A DNA stretch of 64,000 nt, taken from contig OY762707.1 of NCBI GenBank assembly GCA_963666295.1, positions 1,488,001 to 1,552,000 on the forward strand. Direction: 5' to 3'. This DNA is from QZKY01 sp963666295 (GTDB lineage Bacteria; Pseudomonadota; Gammaproteobacteria; Burkholderiales; Burkholderiaceae_D). The translations under genes were made by a program, and so were the position numbers. Shown piece after piece: positions 54,210 through 64,000 of the stretch. Below the pieces are notes generated by a model. The model had not been told where the DNA came from. It made no database searches and saw only the letters and a list, made by a program, of their open reading frames with translations. The first letter of the stretch is position 1; every line of letters begins with the position of its first letter.

Positions 54210-55562
54210 ATGGCCAACACGACACCAGACAACGAAAATACGCCATCACCTGAAACCAGGCCCAGTTTGGTCGAGCGTGCCATTGATTTCTGGAATCAAT
54301 GGCATGTCTGGATTATCGGCCCTTGCGTCATCGGTCTTCTTGGTGTGGGTATTGCAATGGGCTGCGACTACGCGTCGCATCTGAATCTTCAGCTTCAGAA
54401 AATTTTCCCTTACGCACCGTTGGTGTATATGCCCTTGGGCTTTGCTTTTTTGGTCTTTTTAACGGTGCGTGTTTTTCCGGGCAGTCAGGGCAGCGGTATT
54501 CCGCAGGCAATTGCGGTTGTTGAAGATCCGGACGATGGCAAAACCAGCAATCTGCTTTCCGTACGCATTTTGATCGGCAAGTCGTTGATGTTGTTTCTCG
54601 GCTTTTTCTTCGGCGCCTCCATTGGGCGTGAAGGGCCGACAGTGCAAATTGGCGCCTCGGTTATGCATGCATTTTATGGGCGAGCCGCGATGATTACGGC
54701 TGCACATCGTCGCTTGCTTGTGCTGGCTGGAGGTGCTGCCGGGATTGCTGCTGCTTTTAATACGCCGCTGGCTGGCATCATGTTTGCCATTGAAGAACTG
54801 ACTAGCAAAAGATTCAAGTTTGTTGCCAACACGACCACGATTATCACGGTGATTGTGGCGGGCTTGATTTCGATGGCGCTGGTAGGAAATTACACTTACT
54901 TCAGTTCTACAGAGGCCGTCGTGAACTGGGGAACGGATGTGATTGGCGTCGTTGTCTGTGGCGTGGCGGGCGGTTTTTTCGGTGGCCTGTTTAGCCGCAT
55001 CGTGCAGTCGGTGTCATATCGGCGCATGCCGTTGCTAGGAAAGTTTGTTCAGAAATTACCCTACGTTTTTGCTGCAAGCTGTGGTTTGGGGGTAGCACTG
55101 CTGGGCTTGCTGACGAATGGCGATGTGTTTGGTTCCGGTTATGGGCAAACCAGCAGCACGCTGGCTGCAGGCGCCAGCATGATGCCGTGGTATTACGGCC
55201 TGGCGAAATTCGGGGCGACCATTCTTTCCACGATTAGCGGTATCGCGGGCGGCATCTTTGCTCCTACGCTGGCAGTGGGCGCCGGTCTGGGAGACGCCAT
55301 TTCGTTAATCATGCCTTCGATTGCGCCGCATGGTGCCATTATTGTAATGATGATGGCCGCCTATCTGGCCGGCGTAACCAGGTCGCCGGCGACGTCTTTT
55401 ATCATCACGATGGAAATGACCAGTGGCCACCAAATGCTGTTGGCGCTAATGGTGGCATCACTGATTGCCTGTGCCGTTTCGCGGCTGGTTGCGCCGATAC
55501 CGATTTACCACGCTCTGGCGCATCGCTTCCTGCCGCCTTCCGCACGCGACGATCATCACTAA
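54210..55562 (+). CDS. ClC-family chloride channel/transporter
   Basis: A 450-residue protein with many hydrophobic spans. Selectivity-filter motifs are GSGIP (94-98), GREGP (139-143, with the gating Glu141) and GGIFAPTLAVGAG near residue 350, all canonical ClC motifs rather than those of the fluoride branch. It lacks CBS domains. It might be a Cl-/H+ exchanger or a channel; the sequence does not settle this. It converges on the GGDEF-EAL gene at 55641. Confidence 0.92.
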   Translation: MANTTPDNENTPSPETRPSLVERAIDFWNQWHVWIIGPCVIGLLGVGIAMGCDYASHLNLQLQKIFPYAPLVYMPLGFAFLVFLTVRVFPGSQGSGIPQAIAVVEDPDDGKTSNLLSVRILIGKSLMLFLGFFFGASIGREGPTVQIGASVMHAFYGRAAMITAAHRRLLVLAGGAAGIAAAFNTPLAGIMFAIEELTSKRFKFVANTTTIITVIVAGLISMALVGNYTYFSSTEAVVNWGTDVIGVVVCGVAGGFFGGLFSRIVQSVSYRRMPLLGKFVQKLPYVFAASCGLGVALLGLLTNGDVFGSGYGQTSSTLAAGASMMPWYYGLAKFGATILSTISGIAGGIFAPTLAVGAGLGDAISLIMPSIAPHGAIIVMMMAAYLAGVTRSPATSFIITMEMTSGHQMLLALMVASLIACAVSRLVAPIPIYHALAHRFLPPSARDDHH

Positions 55563-55640
55563 TTTGAAGTGGAATTCTGACGGAATACAGAATGCGTGGC
55601 ACCTGCAGTCTTTTCTTAAATATGCGCGATTCGGAGGGCA

Positions 55641-58600
55641 TCAGTTATCAGAGTTTTCTTCGTTTTGCTTTTCCACGTTTTTCCTGAGCAAGACTTCAAA
55701 GTCGGTCGCATTAAGCGGTTTGGAGAACAGGTTGCCTTGACCAAAATCACACCCTGCCTCAACAAGTAGTTCGCGTTGCTGTTCGGTTTCCACGCCCTCA
55801 GCAATGACTTTAATGCCCAGTTTGTGTGCCATTACGATAATGGCTTCGCACAGCGCAAGATCGCTTGAGTTGGGTGACAGGTTGCGTACGAACGACTGAT
55901 CAATCTTGAGGTAGTCGATATCGAATTTCTTGATGTAGGATAACGAGGAATAACCGGTGCCGAAGTCATCAATCGCGACTTGCATGCCGGCATCGCGGAA
56001 TGCAAGCAATTGGCCGCTGATGCCTTTGTCGACATCCATCAGCAGGCCTTCCGTAATTTCAATGACGATGCCTTCACCCGGAATGCCGAGGCGGCGAAGA
56101 TAGTCAAACCAGCCAATGTGGCTGATGCCGTCGTTGCGGAATTGCAGGGGTGACATGTTGATGCTGACCTGAAAATCCGGCTGAAGCGCACCTCGCCAGC
56201 GCATCGATTGATGGGCGGCTTCATGAAAAACCCAGTTTCCAAGATCGCCGATGACTTCGATTTCCTCAGCAATGCTGATGAACTCTCCCGGACTGATCAG
56301 GCCGCGTACGGGGTGTTGCCAGCGAATAAGAGATTCCGCTTTGTGAATTCTGCCAGTTGCAAGCTCTGCAATGGGTTGATACACCACTTTGAATTGGTTG
56401 GCAGAAAGGGCGCTTCGCAAGTCATTTATCAGGCGCAGGCGCACTTGTGCAGCCGCTTGCATGGAGGTTGTGAAGTAGTTGCAGCGGTTGCGCCCATCTT
56501 TTTTGGCGGCATACATCGCTTGCTCGGAATTTTTCAGCAAACTATCTACATCAGAAGCGTCATCTGGATAAATGGAAACGCCAATGCTGGCGGTGACATG
56601 GACGGTTTCATTTTCAAGCTGGAATGGCTCGCCAATTTTCTTGAGGATTGCATCCGCCGTGTGTTCGATGATACTAACGCTTTCAAGCGAACTCAGAATG
56701 ACTGTGAAATCATCTCCATTCAGGTGAGCCACAATGTCCGATTCGCGCACACATTCTTTTAGTCTCTCAGAGGCCTCTTTTAGCATCAGGTCCCCCATGT
56801 CGTGGCCGAGCGTGTCGTTCACATCCTTGAAATGATCAAGGTCGAGATACATGAGTGCCAGCGGCAACTGAGCCTGCTGCGAGTTTTTCGTTTCCTGCTC
56901 CAGGTACTCCATAAACATATGCCGGTTCGGCATCCCGGTCAGCGGATCGAAATTGGTCTGCTGCCAGAGCAGGTGTTCGGTTTCTTTCTTCTTCGTGAAG
57001 TCCGAGCAAAGTTCAACATAACGTTCAATGGTGCCGTCATCGTTGAAGATGGCGTTGATGGTGATCCAGGCCGGGTAGATTTGGCCGTTTTTGCGGCGGT
57101 TCCAGACTTCACCTTGCCAGCGTCCGGTTGTATTTAGCGAGTGCCACATGGCCTGGAAGAATTTGCGGTCATGGCGGCCGGAGTTGACGATCCTGGCGTT
57201 TTTGCCCACGACTTCTTCGGCAGAGTATCCGGTAATTCGCTCGTATCCCGGGTTGACGGCAATGATGGTGCCAACGTTATCGGTAACGAGAATGGACTGG
57301 CTGCTATGCTGATAAACCATCGCGGCCAGTTGCAGTCTTTCTTCGGCTTGCTTGCGTTCCGTGATGTCTCGTCCGACGCCGAGAACACCGATCAATTCAC
57401 CATCAATGGTTTGCATGGGCACCTTGATGACTTCAAAGAGTGCGCGCTTATCTGTTCCCCTGTAAGTTAACCACTCTTCCAGGACAACGGGCTTGTTTCC
57501 TTTGATAACTTCAAGGTCATTGGAGTGGAATGCTTGCGTGAGTTCTTTTCCGATGAATTCATCTGCCGTTTTGCCAATAATGTCGCCTTGTTTCGCTCCA
57601 AAAAGTTGCTCGATAGCTGGGTTGCAGGCGAGATAGATCCCTTCCTTGTTCCTGAGCCAGATGAGATCGGGAATGGCATGGAATAGCGTGCGCATTCTGG
57701 TTTCACTTTCGGTCAGGCTCTGGTTGGCGGCGGTTAAGTCATGTGTGCGCTCTTCAACGATCTGCTCCAGATTTTCACGGACATTCTTTTCAACCAGATG
57801 CGCGCGCACAACGCGCCAGGCACCGACAAAAAAGAGTGCAAGCAGCAAGATGGCGCTGCCCACCAGTTTGAGCGTCAAAGCAGTCACGCCGGCGTTGTAT
57901 TCGTTGGCGGGCATGAGGTAAATGGCTTTCCATGCATACCTGATATTGCTTTCTTTGCAACTCTCAAGGGTGAGGTTGGCGCACTCTGCTTTTGACTTTC
58001 TGCTTTCCAGTAAAGGGTGAACAGTGTTAAATGTCCACAAGCCTTCGGGCGTGTTGAACTGGCCGGACTCATTGTGGACGATTTCTTTCCAGGCACTGGG
58101 GTAACGTTTTGCCATGCTTAGGTCATCACGTTTGAACATGAAGCCAAATTCGTCTTCCGGCTTTGAACCCTTGAGCCAATAACCTTCTTGATTGACCAGC
58201 CAGCCAGTCTGTTTTTTTGCCTGAAACTGTCTGGAAAAATCTGCCAGCAAATCCGTGGCCAGATAATTGATGAGCAGAATTCCGCGCTTTTTCCCCGTGC
58301 TGTCGAAAACGGGTGTGCCTATACGAATGGTGGGCTTGTAAGGAATTTCAATTTTTCCAAGCTCAAAGTTGAGGTCAAAAGGCGAGACGAAAACTTCACC
58401 CGCCTTCAGTTTGAACGTGTCCGCGAAAAAATAACGCTTGCTTTTGAGTTGCAACTCATTTGCAGGCACAACATAGGGTTTGGGTTTCGCCATGTTGATG
58501 CGCAGTCTTTCCATGCCGACTTCGTCTATCCAGCGAATCTTGTCGTAAACTTGCTTGTTTTGCGAAAAGGAAACCCAGTCATTCGCGAGAGCACTCATGG

Positions 58601-58880
58601 TTCCCTGGCTAAAATTGTCCAGCATTTTCTGCATGCCGCTGTCGTCTGAGAGATAACGCAAATCCCGCGTGATCCATCTCAACGTCCGGGTAATGGATTC
58701 GCCGCTCACCGAGATTGCCTCATGGGCATCTTGGGCGTGCTTGGTGTGCAGGCGTTGTACTTCTGTTCTGTGTATAAAGAAGAGCGTGCCGCAAATTAGC
58801 GCGGCAATAGGCAGGAATAACGCTAAAAGTCGACCTGGGTGACGCAGGGGGGAAGTGTTGTCAAGCGCTGGTTTTTCCAT
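55641..58880 (-). CDS. Membrane sensor with PAS-PAS, altered GGDEF and EAL domains
   Basis: A 1079-residue protein. A helix (LLALFLPIAALICGTLFFI) leads to a periplasmic sensor domain of ~290 residues, with a second helix (LVGSAILLLALFFVGAW). Two PAS domains then precede the GGDEF and EAL domains. The cyclase motif is NGDDF rather than GGDEF, so synthesis is doubtful, though RESD keeps the I-site shape. EAL appears as AESLIRW and retains the catalytic Glu; the rest (ININMSPLQF-type, EITEG, DDFGTGYSS, LKIDQ, AEGVE) is present, so phosphodiesterase activity is likely. I start at the ATG at 58880; the frame extends to 58955. Confidence 0.9.
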   Translation of the reverse strand: MEKPALDNTSPLRHPGRLLALFLPIAALICGTLFFIHRTEVQRLHTKHAQDAHEAISVSGESITRTLRWITRDLRYLSDDSGMQKMLDNFSQGTMSALANDWVSFSQNKQVYDKIRWIDEVGMERLRINMAKPKPYVVPANELQLKSKRYFFADTFKLKAGEVFVSPFDLNFELGKIEIPYKPTIRIGTPVFDSTGKKRGILLINYLATDLLADFSRQFQAKKQTGWLVNQEGYWLKGSKPEDEFGFMFKRDDLSMAKRYPSAWKEIVHNESGQFNTPEGLWTFNTVHPLLESRKSKAECANLTLESCKESNIRYAWKAIYLMPANEYNAGVTALTLKLVGSAILLLALFFVGAWRVVRAHLVEKNVRENLEQIVEERTHDLTAANQSLTESETRMRTLFHAIPDLIWLRNKEGIYLACNPAIEQLFGAKQGDIIGKTADEFIGKELTQAFHSNDLEVIKGNKPVVLEEWLTYRGTDKRALFEVIKVPMQTIDGELIGVLGVGRDITERKQAEERLQLAAMVYQHSSQSILVTDNVGTIIAVNPGYERITGYSAEEVVGKNARIVNSGRHDRKFFQAMWHSLNTTGRWQGEVWNRRKNGQIYPAWITINAIFNDDGTIERYVELCSDFTKKKETEHLLWQQTNFDPLTGMPNRHMFMEYLEQETKNSQQAQLPLALMYLDLDHFKDVNDTLGHDMGDLMLKEASERLKECVRESDIVAHLNGDDFTVILSSLESVSIIEHTADAILKKIGEPFQLENETVHVTASIGVSIYPDDASDVDSLLKNSEQAMYAAKKDGRNRCNYFTTSMQAAAQVRLRLINDLRSALSANQFKVVYQPIAELATGRIHKAESLIRWQHPVRGLISPGEFISIAEEIEVIGDLGNWVFHEAAHQSMRWRGALQPDFQVSINMSPLQFRNDGISHIGWFDYLRRLGIPGEGIVIEITEGLLMDVDKGISGQLLAFRDAGMQVAIDDFGTGYSSLSYIKKFDIDYLKIDQSFVRNLSPNSSDLALCEAIIVMAHKLGIKVIAEGVETEQQRELLVEAGCDFGQGNLFSKPLNATDFEVLLRKNVEKQNEENSDN

Positions 58881-59199
58881 GTGTTGGTCAAGCCCGCTCA
58901 GATTTATCGGAATTATTGTAGTTGTAACTGTAAAACAAATTAGAACACGAACCAACTAGAACCTCTTCTAAAATGCTGGCTTTCTGCAATAAAAACGGAA
59001 CCGGTTGATGCAAAGCAAAGCATATGGGCAAGTGACTTTTTTGGAAGAGGTGCATGAGATAGGGTTGCATTTGGGAAACGGAGTTTTTAATGGGAAGCAA
59101 ATAAGGCCCTTTTTATGTGGAAGCAAACATTAAGAGGTCATCGTGAGTGGAACCGATCGCTATGGCATTGGGTTGATGCGGTAGCGATTAAGGGGGGCG
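58881..59199. other. Divergent intergenic region of two GGDEF-EAL genes
   Basis: No supported gene is present in these 319 bases. The region is AT-rich and must hold the promoters of both neighbouring c-di-GMP genes. An AAGGGGGG stretch just before 59200 is the ribosome site of the plus-strand gene. Confidence 0.5.
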
Positions 59200-62100
59200 A
59201 TGATGGGTGACAAAAAGGTGGGCTTGCGACAAAACAGTCGAAGCAGCGCGGGTTTGCCTTCGTCTCAGCGTCGTGGTGGCATGAAGAAGCAAGTGTTGAA
59301 CAAGCATGCCGATTATTTCATCAAATATGCCAATGACATCATTCTCCTGATGGATGCGCAGGGGAATATCATTGAAGCCAATGATCGTGCCGAGAAAGCG
59401 TACGGGCTTTCGCGTGATCAACTAACGGGACTGAATGTCAAAGCTTTGCGTGCGCAAGATCAGCAAGAAAGCGTCCTTAACCACTGGAATCAGGTGCTGG
59501 AGAACAAAAGCGCCATGTTCGAGTCTCGTCACAAACATGAGAGTGGGGCTGAATTTCCGGTGGAGGTCAGTTCACGCCTGATTGAGGTTGAAAGTGGCTT
59601 TTTCATTCAAAGCATCATTCGTGACATAAGCGAACGCAAGGAGACGGAGGCGCGTGAGCATCGCAGGATGAACATGTATCGGACACTAAGCGCGCTTAAC
59701 GAGGCCATGATGCGCCTTGAAGATGAGGCTGCGCTGTTTCCGGTGTTGTGCAAGATTATTGTTGAGCAAGGCGGGTGGCTGGGAGCGTGGGCAGGGGCGG
59801 CGGATCCCGAGGGGCTCCATTTGGTACCTTTGGCGCACTATGGTGTTGCGGGTGGCTATATCCAGAAGCTCATTATTCCGCTTCCGCCGATTACAGAGGA
59901 AAGCTATGCGCCGAGTGCCGTTTGTTTCCGGCGGGTGCAGCCGGTTGTAGTAAACGATTTCTACGCGGATTATCGTACGGTGCCCTGGCATGACGAGGCG
60001 CGGAAGTGTGGGATTCAGGCGATGCTGGCTTTCCCGATATTGCGCGACGGCATGCCGGATTCCGTTCTCGTTGTTTATGCTGATCGTGCCAATGCTTTTG
60101 ATGATGACATTGTTGCGCTCATGGGAGAAGTAACCAGTAATGTCAGTTATGTGATTGAGAAGCTGGATCGTGAACATCACCGTCAACGGGCGGAGGTGGC
60201 CTTGCGTCAGAGTGAGGAGCGCTTCAGGCGGATTGCTGAAGAGTCCCCTTTCCCGATGGTGCTGTTTGCGCAGGATGGCGAGGTACTCCAGTTCAATCGC
60301 TCATGGAAAGAGATTACCGGTTATTCGCGTGCCAGCATAAAAACCGTTCAGCAGTGGATAGAGCACGCTTGCGTCGAAGAACGGGTAACGTCAACGGTCA
60401 ATGGCAAGCACTCTCTAATGGCCCCCAAGGACCATGGCGAAGTGTCGATTCGTTGCGCTGACGGCAGTTTGCGTTTGTGGCAGCTTGTTGTGACGCCGCT
60501 TGGGCAGATGACAGACCGGCGGCAGCTGTCTGTTGGTATGGCGGTCGACATAACCGAGCGCAAAAAGGCAGAAGAGGCACTGGTTCTGTCTGGAAAAATG
60601 TTTAATCACAGCTATGACAGCATCATCATTACGGATGCAGATGCAAATATCATCCGCGTCAATCCGGCTTTTTCACGCATTAGCGGTTACAGTCAGGAAG
60701 AGGTCGAGGGTGCAAATCCGCGCATTTTGAAGTCTGGCAGGCATAACCCGGCGTTTTACCTGGCTTTTTGGGAAACGCTGACGCAAACGGGCCGCTGGCA
60801 GGGTGAAATATGGAATAAACGTAAAGATGGCACAGAATATGTGGAGCGTCTTTCCGTTAGCGCGATCAGAGACGAAAGTGGCAGCGTCACCCACTACATC
60901 GGCATGGCGAATGACATTACCGAAAGCAAGGCAAACCAGGACAAGGTTCAGTTCCTCTCCTACCACGACGCACTGACCGGCTTGCCCAACCGTATGCTGG
61001 CAAGTGACCGTCTCGATCAGGCCATTGTGCATGCGCATCGTACACGAGTGGCCGTTGTTTTTATTGATCTGGATGACTTCAAGTCGATTAACGACACAGC
61101 CGGTCACGCCGTTGGTGATCAGTTGATCAAGGCCATAGGCGAGCGGCTGACGGCGTGCGTGCCGGAGCATGACACAGTGGGACGCCAGGGGGATGATGAG
61201 TTCATCGTTTTGCTAACGGATGTTCAAGAGCTTGATGACGTAAATAAGCTGCTGGTTGGCATTCAGGAGCAGATTTCAAGTCCTTATCGACTGGGAGACA
61301 TGGAGTTGTCGGTAACCGGCTCAGTTGGCGTGGCCATTTATCCAGAAGATGGCAGGGACAGTGTTACCTTGATGCAGAAAGCGGATATGGCGATGAATAG
61401 CGCCAAACAATCCGGGCGAAACACACACCGTTTCTTCACGGAAGAGATGAATAGCTACATGCTGGAGCATTTGCTGATTCGAAGCAGCATGCAGCGCGCA
61501 CTGGGTCGAGCCGAGTTCACACTGCATTATCAACCCTTTATTGATGTGGCTGAAAACCAGGTGGTCGGCGCGGAGGCCTTGATGCGATGGGAGCACCCAG
61601 AGTTGGGCCTGATCAAACCAGGCCGGTTTATTCATGTTGCTGAAGAAAGTGGCATGATCGTTCAAATTGGTAGTTGGGTACTACGCGAGGCGTGTCGGCA
61701 GGCCGCAGCGTGGCATGCGTCCGGTTATCCGGATCTGCTGATCGCCGTCAATATTTCGGCATTGCAATTTCAGCGTGGTGATCTGGAACACGAGGTCAAA
61801 TGTGCATTGCGAGAATCCGGGTTGCCGCCGCATTGTCTGGAACTGGAACTGACGGAGTCGATTTTGATACAGGACGCTGAGCAATCTCTGGAAACCATTA
61901 ATCGTCTCAAGGAAATGGGTATTCGCCTGTCTATCGACGATTTCGGCACAGGGTATTCCAGCTTGGCTTATCTGAGGCGTTTGCCAGTAGACAAGCTCAA
62001 GATTGACCGTTCATTTGTATCAGATATTACCCAGCGCCCGGATGACGCTGCCATCGCTCTTTCAATCATTACCCTGGCACATACACTACAAAAAACGGCG

Positions 62101-62274
62101 ATAGCCGAAGGGGTGGAAACGCGCGATCAGTACGATTTTTTGAAATCGCATGGCTGTGACCAGATTCAGGGCTATTATTTCAGTCGCCCGCTTTCTGCCA
62201 GCAAATTTGCTGCGTTTCTGCAAAAAGGCTGTGAAGCGACTGGCTCCAGATTGGCAAATATCTATGAAATTTGA
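59200..62274 (+). CDS. PAS-GAF-PAS-PAS sensor with altered GGDEF and intact EAL
   Basis: The 1024-residue protein has PAS (~28-145), GAF (~165-325), PAS (~335-455), PAS (~460-585), GGDEF (~590-760) and EAL (~765-1015). No membrane helix is visible, so it is a cytosolic sensor. The cyclase motif reads QGDDEF in place of LGGDEF and the I-site Arg is replaced (PEHD), so cyclase activity is doubtful. EAL keeps AEALMRWEHP, VNISA, ELTES, DDFGTGYSS, LKIDR and AEGVET, so it is probably a phosphodiesterase. The ATG at 59200 is followed by another at 59203. It is divergent from the similar gene at 55641. Confidence 0.9.
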   Translation: MMGDKKVGLRQNSRSSAGLPSSQRRGGMKKQVLNKHADYFIKYANDIILLMDAQGNIIEANDRAEKAYGLSRDQLTGLNVKALRAQDQQESVLNHWNQVLENKSAMFESRHKHESGAEFPVEVSSRLIEVESGFFIQSIIRDISERKETEAREHRRMNMYRTLSALNEAMMRLEDEAALFPVLCKIIVEQGGWLGAWAGAADPEGLHLVPLAHYGVAGGYIQKLIIPLPPITEESYAPSAVCFRRVQPVVVNDFYADYRTVPWHDEARKCGIQAMLAFPILRDGMPDSVLVVYADRANAFDDDIVALMGEVTSNVSYVIEKLDREHHRQRAEVALRQSEERFRRIAEESPFPMVLFAQDGEVLQFNRSWKEITGYSRASIKTVQQWIEHACVEERVTSTVNGKHSLMAPKDHGEVSIRCADGSLRLWQLVVTPLGQMTDRRQLSVGMAVDITERKKAEEALVLSGKMFNHSYDSIIITDADANIIRVNPAFSRISGYSQEEVEGANPRILKSGRHNPAFYLAFWETLTQTGRWQGEIWNKRKDGTEYVERLSVSAIRDESGSVTHYIGMANDITESKANQDKVQFLSYHDALTGLPNRMLASDRLDQAIVHAHRTRVAVVFIDLDDFKSINDTAGHAVGDQLIKAIGERLTACVPEHDTVGRQGDDEFIVLLTDVQELDDVNKLLVGIQEQISSPYRLGDMELSVTGSVGVAIYPEDGRDSVTLMQKADMAMNSAKQSGRNTHRFFTEEMNSYMLEHLLIRSSMQRALGRAEFTLHYQPFIDVAENQVVGAEALMRWEHPELGLIKPGRFIHVAEESGMIVQIGSWVLREACRQAAAWHASGYPDLLIAVNISALQFQRGDLEHEVKCALRESGLPPHCLELELTESILIQDAEQSLETINRLKEMGIRLSIDDFGTGYSSLAYLRRLPVDKLKIDRSFVSDITQRPDDAAIALSIITLAHTLQKTAIAEGVETRDQYDFLKSHGCDQIQGYYFSRPLSASKFAAFLQKGCEATGSRLANIYEI

Positions 62275-62329
62275 TGCTTGCCGCGTTTCCATCGGCTAGA
62301 CTACCTCCTTCCGATCATCATTTCTGTTT

Positions 62330-63631
62330 ATGTCTTTAGCACCGCTTGCAGAACGACTGCGCCCCAAATCGCTGGATGAGGTTATCGGCCAGCGCCATTT
62401 GCTCGGGTCGGGCAAGGCGCTGCAAGTGGCGTTTGAGTCTGGTGAGCCGCACTCTATGATTTTGTGGGGGCCGCCCGGCGTGGGTAAAACCACGCTGGCG
62501 CGCCTGATGGCCGATGCTTTTGATGCCGAGTTCATCGCACTTTCTGCTGTGTTGTCCGGCGTAAAAGACATTCGTGAAGCGGTTGAGCGTGCACAGGTAA
62601 TCCGCGCAAATTCCGGTCGGCGCACGATTGTGTTTGTCGATGAGGTGCACCGCTTCAACAAGGGTCAGCAGGATGCCTTTTTGCCGCATGTGGAAAGCGG
62701 CTTATTTACCTTTATCGGCGCGACGACGGAAAACCCCTCCTTCGAAGTCAATGGGGCTTTGCTGTCGCGCGCGGCGGTTTATGTGCTGAAATCGCTGGAA
62801 GAGACCAATCTGGATGCACTGCTCACCCGTGCCTGTGAACAGGAACTGAATCAACTGAAAATTGATCAGGATGCACGCGAAATGCTGATTGCCAGTGCCG
62901 ATGGTGATGCACGCCGATTGTTGAATAATCTTGAAATTGTGGCGCGCACGGCAGAATCCAAAGGACAAACCGAAGTGGGTGTGGCTTTGTTGAGTGAATG
63001 CCTGGGCGACGCAATGCGGCGTTTCGACAAGGGCGGCGATCAATTTTACGATCAGATTTCCGCGCTGCACAAATCGGTGCGTGGCTCGAATCCGGATGGT
63101 GCCTTGTATTGGTTCGTGCGCATGCTCGATGGTGGTGCCGATCCGCGCTACCTGGCACGGCGCATCATCCGCATGGCGGCAGAAGATATTGGCCTGGCCG
63201 ATCCGCGTGCCTTGCGTATTGCGCTGGATGCCACGGAAGCCTATGAGCGCCTCGGTTCGCCGGAAGGGGAATTGGCGCTGGCCGAAGCGGTCATCTTCCT
63301 GGCTTGCGCCGCCAAGTCCAATGCCGTGTACAACGCTTACAATGCGGCGCGCGCGTTTGTCGCCAAAGACAAGTCGCGGCCGGTGCCGGAACATTTGCGC
63401 AATGCACCGACCAAATTGATGAAAGAGTTGGGTTACGGCAAGTTGTACCGCTACGCGCATGATGAGCCGGAAGCCTACGCGGCCGCAGAAACCTATTTGC
63501 CGGACGGCATGAAGGAGCCGAGCTGGTATCAGCCAACGCCTCGTGGCCTGGAAGGGCGCATCGGCGAAAAGCTGGCGCATTTGCGCGAATTGGACCGGCA
63601 TGCGCTCAAAAATAAAAGAAACGCCGAATAA
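62330..63631 (+). CDS. rarA: Replication-associated recombination protein RarA (MgsA)
   Basis: RarA is a AAA+ ATPase of the clamp-loader class acting at stalled replication forks. It begins APLAERLRPKSLDEVIGQRHLLG and has Walker A WGPPGVGKTTLARLMA, Walker B IVFVDEVHRFNKGQQDAFLP and the sensor FIGATTENPSFEVN. The C-terminal tetramerisation part contains VRMLDGGADPRYLARRIIRMA. The 433-residue length is normal. It precedes serS, a gene order frequent in proteobacteria. Confidence 0.96.
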   Translation: MSLAPLAERLRPKSLDEVIGQRHLLGSGKALQVAFESGEPHSMILWGPPGVGKTTLARLMADAFDAEFIALSAVLSGVKDIREAVERAQVIRANSGRRTIVFVDEVHRFNKGQQDAFLPHVESGLFTFIGATTENPSFEVNGALLSRAAVYVLKSLEETNLDALLTRACEQELNQLKIDQDAREMLIASADGDARRLLNNLEIVARTAESKGQTEVGVALLSECLGDAMRRFDKGGDQFYDQISALHKSVRGSNPDGALYWFVRMLDGGADPRYLARRIIRMAAEDIGLADPRALRIALDATEAYERLGSPEGELALAEAVIFLACAAKSNAVYNAYNAARAFVAKDKSRPVPEHLRNAPTKLMKELGYGKLYRYAHDEPEAYAAAETYLPDGMKEPSWYQPTPRGLEGRIGEKLAHLRELDRHALKNKRNAE

Positions 63632-63728
63632 ATGCTTGCGTGAGCGAGCAACGCTTCATTTTTGCCGCTCTGCAAATTGAGGCTTGTTACAATCACGCAT
63701 CCGTTAAAACATAAAACCATTTCTGACC

Positions 63729-64000
63729 ATGATTGATCCACAACTCTTACGCAAAGACATCGAAACCGTGGCGGCCCGGCTGCAAACGCGCAATTTCGAA
63801 CTGGATGTCGAAGCCTATAACTCGCTGGAGACGCAGCGCAAATTCATTCAGACTCGTACCGAGGAAATGCAGGGTCAGCGCAAGTCGCTTTCAAAGCAGA
63901 TCGGTATTTTGAAAGGCAAGGGTGAAGATGCCTCCGCAGTCATGGCGGAAGTGGCTGGCATTGGCGATGAGTTGAAGAACAACGAAACCCAGCTTGCTGT
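63729..64000 (+). CDS. serS: Seryl-tRNA synthetase, N-terminal part (cut by window edge)
   Basis: The first ~90 codons begin MIDPQLLRKDIETVAARLQT and continue as the helical arm of SerRS (TEEMQGQRKSLSKQIGILKG), which binds the long variable arm of tRNA-Ser. The catalytic domain lies outside the window. The start at 63729 follows rarA by 97 bases. Confidence 0.95.
   Translation, partial: MIDPQLLRKDIETVAARLQTRNFELDVEAYNSLETQRKFIQTRTEEMQGQRKSLSKQIGILKGKGEDASAVMAEVAGIGDELKNNETQLA

Overview
This is a 64 kb stretch of a Gram-negative chromosome. Gene order, protein sequences, moderate GC content and paired sigma-32/CIRCE heat-shock control point to a betaproteobacterium of the Burkholderiales. An Oxalobacteraceae relative (Herminiimonas/Janthinobacterium type) is my best guess. 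That is inference from gene content, because no rRNA is present.

Layout. 0-2 kb: the right half of an IS21-family insertion sequence (istA 3' end, istB, right-end repeats) and an ASCH-domain gene that runs into its convergent neighbour. 2-18 kb: a TPR/O-GlcNAc-transferase-like protein, then a block devoted to molybdenum and formate. It holds fdhD, a hybrid ModE-HTH/periplasmic-binding-fold regulator, modE, modABC with a clear ModE-type operator, and a cysteine-type formate dehydrogenase H homologue with a four-cluster ferredoxin and a divergent GltD/AegA-like flavoprotein. A four-PAS GGDEF-EAL protein sits inside this block. 18-28 kb: housekeeping genes (cupin, acyl-CoA thioesterase, purM, AI-2E-type permease, hda, HAD phosphatase, pcnB, folK, panB), followed by tungstate-type ABC genes tupB and tupC without tupA, and a GNAT gene.

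28.5-29.7 kb is a small AT-rich accessory patch: a 116-nt hairpin element, a HEPN-like protein and an unknown small protein. 29.7-37.7 kb is the heat-shock block dnaJ-dnaK-grpE-recN-nadK and divergent hrcA. 38-46 kb: uspA, pyrF, an EamA transporter, dacB, Fur-controlled feoAB, a GNAT and a lytic transglycosylase. 46-64 kb: a PAS-GGDEF cyclase, a histidine phosphatase, a SOUL haem-binding gene lying between inverted arrays of IS-like repeats, groESL with a sigma-32 promoter and CIRCE, DUF805, a receiver protein, a HAD protein, a ClC channel, two large divergent GGDEF-EAL proteins with altered GGDEF motifs, rarA and the start of serS.

How it works together. Molybdate import (ModABC) under ModE, a second metal-type regulator, FdhD sulfuration and the FdhF/ferredoxin/flavoprotein trio look like one formate-oxidation module; TupBC may supply tungstate. 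The heat-shock genes share sigma-32-like promoters (grpE, dnaK, hrcA, groESL), but only groESL has a CIRCE, so HrcA probably represses groESL alone here. Four c-di-GMP proteins differ in the state of their motifs, suggesting a mix of cyclases and phosphodiesterases. No tRNA, rRNA, CRISPR array or prophage was found.
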